This document shows positions 60,370 through 64,000 of a stretch of 64,000 nt of DNA, piece by piece. The notes beneath the pieces are model-generated. The model did not search any database, was not told where the DNA came from, and saw only the letters and a list, made by a program, of their open reading frames with translations. The stretch is from NCBI RefSeq assembly GCF_019429335.1, contig NZ_JAHYJB010000001.1:156738-220737 (forward strand), read 5' to 3'. Made by a program: the position numbers and the translations under genes. This stretch comes from Sulfurimonas sp. (GTDB lineage: Bacteria; Campylobacterota; Campylobacteria; Campylobacterales; Sulfurimonadaceae). The number at the start of each line of letters is the position of its first letter. Position 1 is the first letter of the stretch.

Positions 60370-61148
60370 TACTTGTCTGCTGCCTTATCTAAAACTGTTT
60401 GTTGGACTTTATCTTTATCATCAGGATTTGCACCAAAGAAGTGCAGTTCAACCCTTCTATTTTTCTCTCTGCCGCTCTCGGTAACGTTTGTAGCTTTTGG
60501 AGAAAACTCTCCATACCCTGCAGCGCTTATGCGTTTTGGATCAACTCCATCAAGAAGAAGCTCTTGCAAAACCGATATTGCTCTGGCCGAAGAGAGTTCC
60601 CAATTGTCTTTGTATGGGCTTTTTGAACTCGGTCCTTCATTGTCTGTATGTCCGCGTACACTTACTAATGTCTCATTTGGAAGTTCACCGATAATAAGTG
60701 CTATTCTTTTTAGAAAAAGCAATGCGTCATCGTTTTGAATGGTTGCGCTTCCTGATTTAAAGAGCAAAGATGCCGGAAGCTCTATAACAAAACCATCCTG
60801 TGCCTCCTCCAGAGATACTGAGGGACCTTGCCCTTCTGCCGTCATCTCATTTATCTCTTTCATAGCCGCCGTAATTCTATTTACCTGCTCCGACGTCTCA
60901 TCAGTAGACTCAATTGGGGTAGACTCCTGTATACGTCTCTTAGAGACCTCTGTTTTTATGCCGCCCTCTAAAACACTCATAGCGCCAGATAGCGAACCAA
61001 TGGCTTCGGATACTTTTTTCGCGTCCATACTCGACATCGAGAGAAGCAGAACGAAAAAGCATAAAAGAAGGGACATCAAATCCCCAAATGCCGCTAGCCA
61101 ATTTGGAAGGCATCTCTCACATGGTGGACATTTAGTTTTCTTAGCCAT
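60369..61148 (-). CDS. motB: Flagellar motor stator protein MotB
   Basis: WLAAFGDLMSLLLCFFVLLLSMSS (TM with plug) and OmpA-like VSVRGHTDNEGPSSKSPYKDNWELSSARA. Confidence 0.97.
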   Translation of the reverse strand: MAKKTKCPPCERCLPNWLAAFGDLMSLLLCFFVLLLSMSSMDAKKVSEAIGSLSGAMSVLEGGIKTEVSKRRIQESTPIESTDETSEQVNRITAAMKEINEMTAEGQGPSVSLEEAQDGFVIELPASLLFKSGSATIQNDDALLFLKRIALIIGELPNETLVSVRGHTDNEGPSSKSPYKDNWELSSARAISVLQELLLDGVDPKRISAAGYGEFSPKATNVTESGREKNRRVELHFFGANPDDKDKVQQTVLDKAADK

Positions 61149-61912
61149 TAGTGAAACTGACTCACACGCTCAGCAGGAGCAAGGTAGCTTAGAAGTTTTG
61201 CCTCCAAAGCTCTTGGAGCATCTCCAGACTGGATTGACATTATTCCGGTAAGAATCATCTGCTTGACCAAAACTTCATCATCGCTTCTTATACCCAGAAT
61301 AATAGATATCGGTGTTCCCAGAATGTTTCCGATAATCGCACCGTACATCGTTGTTAGCAAGGCGACCGCCATAGACGGGCCAATTGCAGAAGGGTCGGCC
61401 ATATTTAAAAGCATCGCAACAAGACCTATAAGTGTCCCGACCATACCCATGGCTCCGGCAAGTGCGGCCCACTGTGAAAATATAGAGCCGTTCACCTTGT
61501 GTCGAGTACTTGTTTGGTCCATCTCTATCTCTAAAAGCTCTCTTATGTTATCAGGCTCGTTGCCGTCAATCGCCATGGAGAGACCTTTTTTTAAAAATGC
61601 GTTTTGCTCATCGTTAACTTCGCCCTCTAGCGCCAAGATACCGTCTTTTCTAGCCTTTGTCGCAAAATGTACAAGTTTTTTTATCAGTTCTGGTTTGTTC
61701 TCTTCAGGAGGCTTGATGGCAATCATAAAAATTTTAACAAAAGATTTCATCTGTGCAGGTTTAAATGAAATCAGCAGAGCGCCAATACTGCCGCCTACAA
61801 CAATAAGAACAGACGGAATATCAATATATGGACCTACTCCAACACCCATCGCCATAGCACCCATCAGAAGTGCGAAGACTAAAACAATACCTATGACCGT
61901 ACCTAAATCCAT
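61148..61912 (-). CDS. motA: Flagellar motor stator protein MotA
   Basis: GVGPYIDIPSVLIVVGGSIGALLISF, GAMGMVGTLIGLVAMLLNMADPSAIGPSMAVALLTTMYGAIIGN. Confidence 0.97.
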   Translation of the reverse strand: MDLGTVIGIVLVFALLMGAMAMGVGVGPYIDIPSVLIVVGGSIGALLISFKPAQMKSFVKIFMIAIKPPEENKPELIKKLVHFATKARKDGILALEGEVNDEQNAFLKKGLSMAIDGNEPDNIRELLEIEMDQTSTRHKVNGSIFSQWAALAGAMGMVGTLIGLVAMLLNMADPSAIGPSMAVALLTTMYGAIIGNILGTPISIILGIRSDDEVLVKQMILTGIMSIQSGDAPRALEAKLLSYLAPAERVSQFH

Positions 61913-62042
61913 TCAAATACCTTATAACAAAATATTGGGCTTATAATACCACAAAAAATATTAGCCTCTACATTAAAAGGGGGATTTTTCTCAATTTAAT
62001 TTCAAATATAAGCGGCAGAGTGTATAATTTTGACAATTAACC

Positions 62043-62156
62043 AAAAGAGTCAAATAACTCTTTTTTTGCCGCAAGGCAAAGCTTTTATTTTGTGCTTAAA
62101 AATGGCACAAAACAGACGAGTGACTGAATATAATTTGGACCTTGTTCAAATTATAT
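62043..62156. repeat. Array of four consecutive inverted repeats (hairpins) between motA and glmU
   Basis: AAAAGAGT-caaata-ACTCTTTT (62043-62064); TTTGCC-gcaa-GGCAAA (62065-62080); TTTTGTGC-ttaaaaatg-GCACAAAA (62088-62112); ATATAATTTGGAC-ctt-GTTCAAATTATAT (62128-62156). Confidence 0.8.
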
Positions 62157-62179
62157 GAGATTTGATAGTAGGAGCGAAA

Positions 62180-63481
62180 ATGAATAAAAACAAAATAAGT
62201 ATCGTAATTTTAGCCGCAGGAAAAGGGAGCCGCATGAAGTCTCCTAAAGCGAAGGTTTTGCACACCGTCTGTGGCAAGGAGATGCTCTACTATATTATCA
62301 AAACTTCACGTAAGATTAGCGATGATATTACAGTGGTTGTCGCACATCAAAAAGAGAGTGTCACAAAACTTATGAGCTCATACTTTGATGATATAAACTT
62401 TGTGACTCAAGACACGGACAACTTCCCGGGAACAGGCGGAGCTATGAAAAACATCTCTGTAAAAAATGAAAAAGTGCTGGTTCTAAACGGAGACATGCCT
62501 CTTGTTACGGCAGTTTCTCTGGAGGGATTTCTAGAGAGCAAAAGCGATATAGTCATGTCGATTTTTGATTTGCAAAATCCAGACGGATATGGACGAGTTA
62601 TCATCAAAGAGGGACATGTTGAAAAAATCGTCGAGCAAAAAGACGCTTCGGCAGCTGAGCTCAATGTCACAACCGTAAATGCGGGAATATACGCCTTTTC
62701 AAAGCAGATACTGGAGAGATACATCCCACAGCTTAGCAACAACAACGCGCAAAAAGAGTACTACCTTACGGACGTTATCTCTATGGCAAGGTTCGATGGT
62801 CTAAACATCACTCCGCTTCTGGTTGACGAGGAGCGTTTCAAGGGTATAAACTCCAAAAAAGACCTCTCAGATGCAGAGGTGATTATGCAGGATAGAATCA
62901 AAACATCTCTTATGGAGTCAGGCGTAATTATGCAGCTTCCATCAACCATCTACATAGAAGAGGGAGTGACATTTGAGGGCGAGTGCATCGTTGAAAACGG
63001 ATGCCGTATAACGGGAAACTCTAAGATAATAAACTCTCATATCAAAGCGCACAGCATTATTGAGGAGAGCATAGTTAAAAACTCCGACATTGGTCCTTTG
63101 GCGCACATTCGCCCTGCTTCGCTGCTTGAAGATACGCATGTCGGAAATTTTGTCGAGGTTAAAAAGTCCACACTAAAAGGCGTAAAAGCTGGGCATCTAA
63201 GCTACATCGGCGATGCTACTGTTGATGAGGGAACAAACATCGGTGCGGGAGTTATTACATGCAACTACGACGGAATTAAAAAGTATGAAACAATCATCGG
63301 AAAAAATGTTTTCATTGGAAGCGACAGCCAGCTTGTAGCACCCGTAACAATAGAAGATAACGTTATGATAGCTGCAGGAACAACTGTTACAAGCAGCAGA
63401 GTCGAGAGCGGAACTTTGGCGATAAGCAGAACAAAACTAAGAACGATAGAAAATTTTTACCATAAGTTTTTCAAAAAATAG
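62180..63481 (+). CDS. glmU: Bifunctional GlcNAc-1-P uridyltransferase / glucosamine-1-P acetyltransferase
   Basis: [27 protein letters not shown], left-handed beta helix [49 protein letters not shown] after AGGAGCG. Confidence 0.97.
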   Translation: MNKNKISIVILAAGKGSRMKSPKAKVLHTVCGKEMLYYIIKTSRKISDDITVVVAHQKESVTKLMSSYFDDINFVTQDTDNFPGTGGAMKNISVKNEKVLVLNGDMPLVTAVSLEGFLESKSDIVMSIFDLQNPDGYGRVIIKEGHVEKIVEQKDASAAELNVTTVNAGIYAFSKQILERYIPQLSNNNAQKEYYLTDVISMARFDGLNITPLLVDEERFKGINSKKDLSDAEVIMQDRIKTSLMESGVIMQLPSTIYIEEGVTFEGECIVENGCRITGNSKIINSHIKAHSIIEESIVKNSDIGPLAHIRPASLLEDTHVGNFVEVKKSTLKGVKAGHLSYIGDATVDEGTNIGAGVITCNYDGIKKYETIIGKNVFIGSDSQLVAPVTIEDNVMIAAGTTVTSSRVESGTLAISRTKLRTIENFYHKFFKK

Positions 63482-63529
63482 CTAAAATTATTTAATATCA
63501 AACTATCTTTGGCTCAATTTTAGGCGCAG

Positions 63530-63548
63530 TTGCTCTTTGACAGAGCAA
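63530..63548. terminator. Hairpin downstream of glmU (possible terminator)
   Basis: TTGCTCT-ttgac-AGAGCAA, 7-bp perfect stem. Confidence 0.35.
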
Positions 63549-63588
63549 GCCCTAATAACTGTTGAATAAATCCTCTATTTTTGAGACA

Positions 63589-63780
63589 TTATGTGTCATT
63601 ATGAAGCGGTTTTACATCTTTGCCTCTTATATTTCTCTTACGAATATCCCTACTGCTCTTATCTTGGTAAATAATATCTAGAGGCATCGGAGAAAATTCA
63701 AAAGCTTTTTTAAGCGCTCCATGAAAGTCAGAACTCTCCTGTATCTTAGAACTTAAAATTCCGCTCCTTGAAACCTACGG
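63589..63780 (-). pseudogene. Possible C-terminal gene remnant
   Basis: Minus-strand frame ...SGILSSKIQESSDFHGALKKAFEFSPMPLDIIYQDKSSRDIRKRNIRGKDVKPLHNDT* has coding-like composition but no start of its own. Family unknown. Confidence 0.3.
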
Positions 63781-64000
63781 CAAAGATGAAGATGCTTTAG
63801 AATTTATCACTGAACTTCTTGATGAGATTATGGGTTTGTTCTCTTTTAGAGTGAACAGCCGTAGCAGGTACACTGCATATAACGGTTTATCCGGACACCT
63901 CTGTCGGTTTCATTCGGACAGTTGAAGAAGAGATATTTTCTGTGGCGATATTTTAGCATAAGTGTCCGAATGATTTTTTATTTCTCTTGGATTTTTTCTA

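Noticed and set aside
61263-61946. 227-aa plus-strand ORF antisense to motA
   Set aside because: Motif-clear motA occupies the opposite strand. The antisense product is Ser/Ile/Pro/Lys-rich with no family features, so it is an antisense artefact.

Overview
The window is about 64 kb of low-GC, gene-dense bacterial chromosome. Gene content and protein style point to Campylobacterota, probably Sulfurimonas-like (inference from a non-classical SdhABE, a BioV-like esterase, a CiaD-like protein, COG3400, and a Helicobacter-like aroB-mscS-mtaB-ftsH2-bioV order). Most of it is housekeeping: aspS (5' truncated by the window), two adenylate kinases, a DEAD-box helicase, dapD, trmL, purU, leuB/leuD, flagellar rod genes, rpoD, hemL, folD, lepB, rpiB, apt, trpB, pepA, zupT, ychF, a YhiI/RbbA/YhhJ-type exporter, psd, truD, thiL, sdhABE, mog, mtaB, aroB, trmA, fliP, motBA and glmU. 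I saw no rRNA, tRNA, CRISPR array or intact mobile element. The main accessory-looking segment is ~44.9-50.4 kb. It holds two directly repeated DUF3185-like small membrane protein genes (one with an in-frame TAG but a conserved downstream frame), short stress-type membrane/lipoprotein ORFs missed by the ORF track, and a c-di-GMP module (FIST protein plus GGDEF cyclase, divergent GAF/HD-GYP). Other points for follow-up: serial arrays of unrelated hairpins in three intergenic intervals (45.47-45.56, 50.30-50.38 and 62.04-62.16 kb), a protease-dead FtsH-like AAA+ protein, a solo CI/LexA-like repressor with a visible promoter and operator-like palindrome, a DUF6166-like/HTH fusion, and a degraded segment at the right edge. 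All family calls come from reading motifs; no database search was run.
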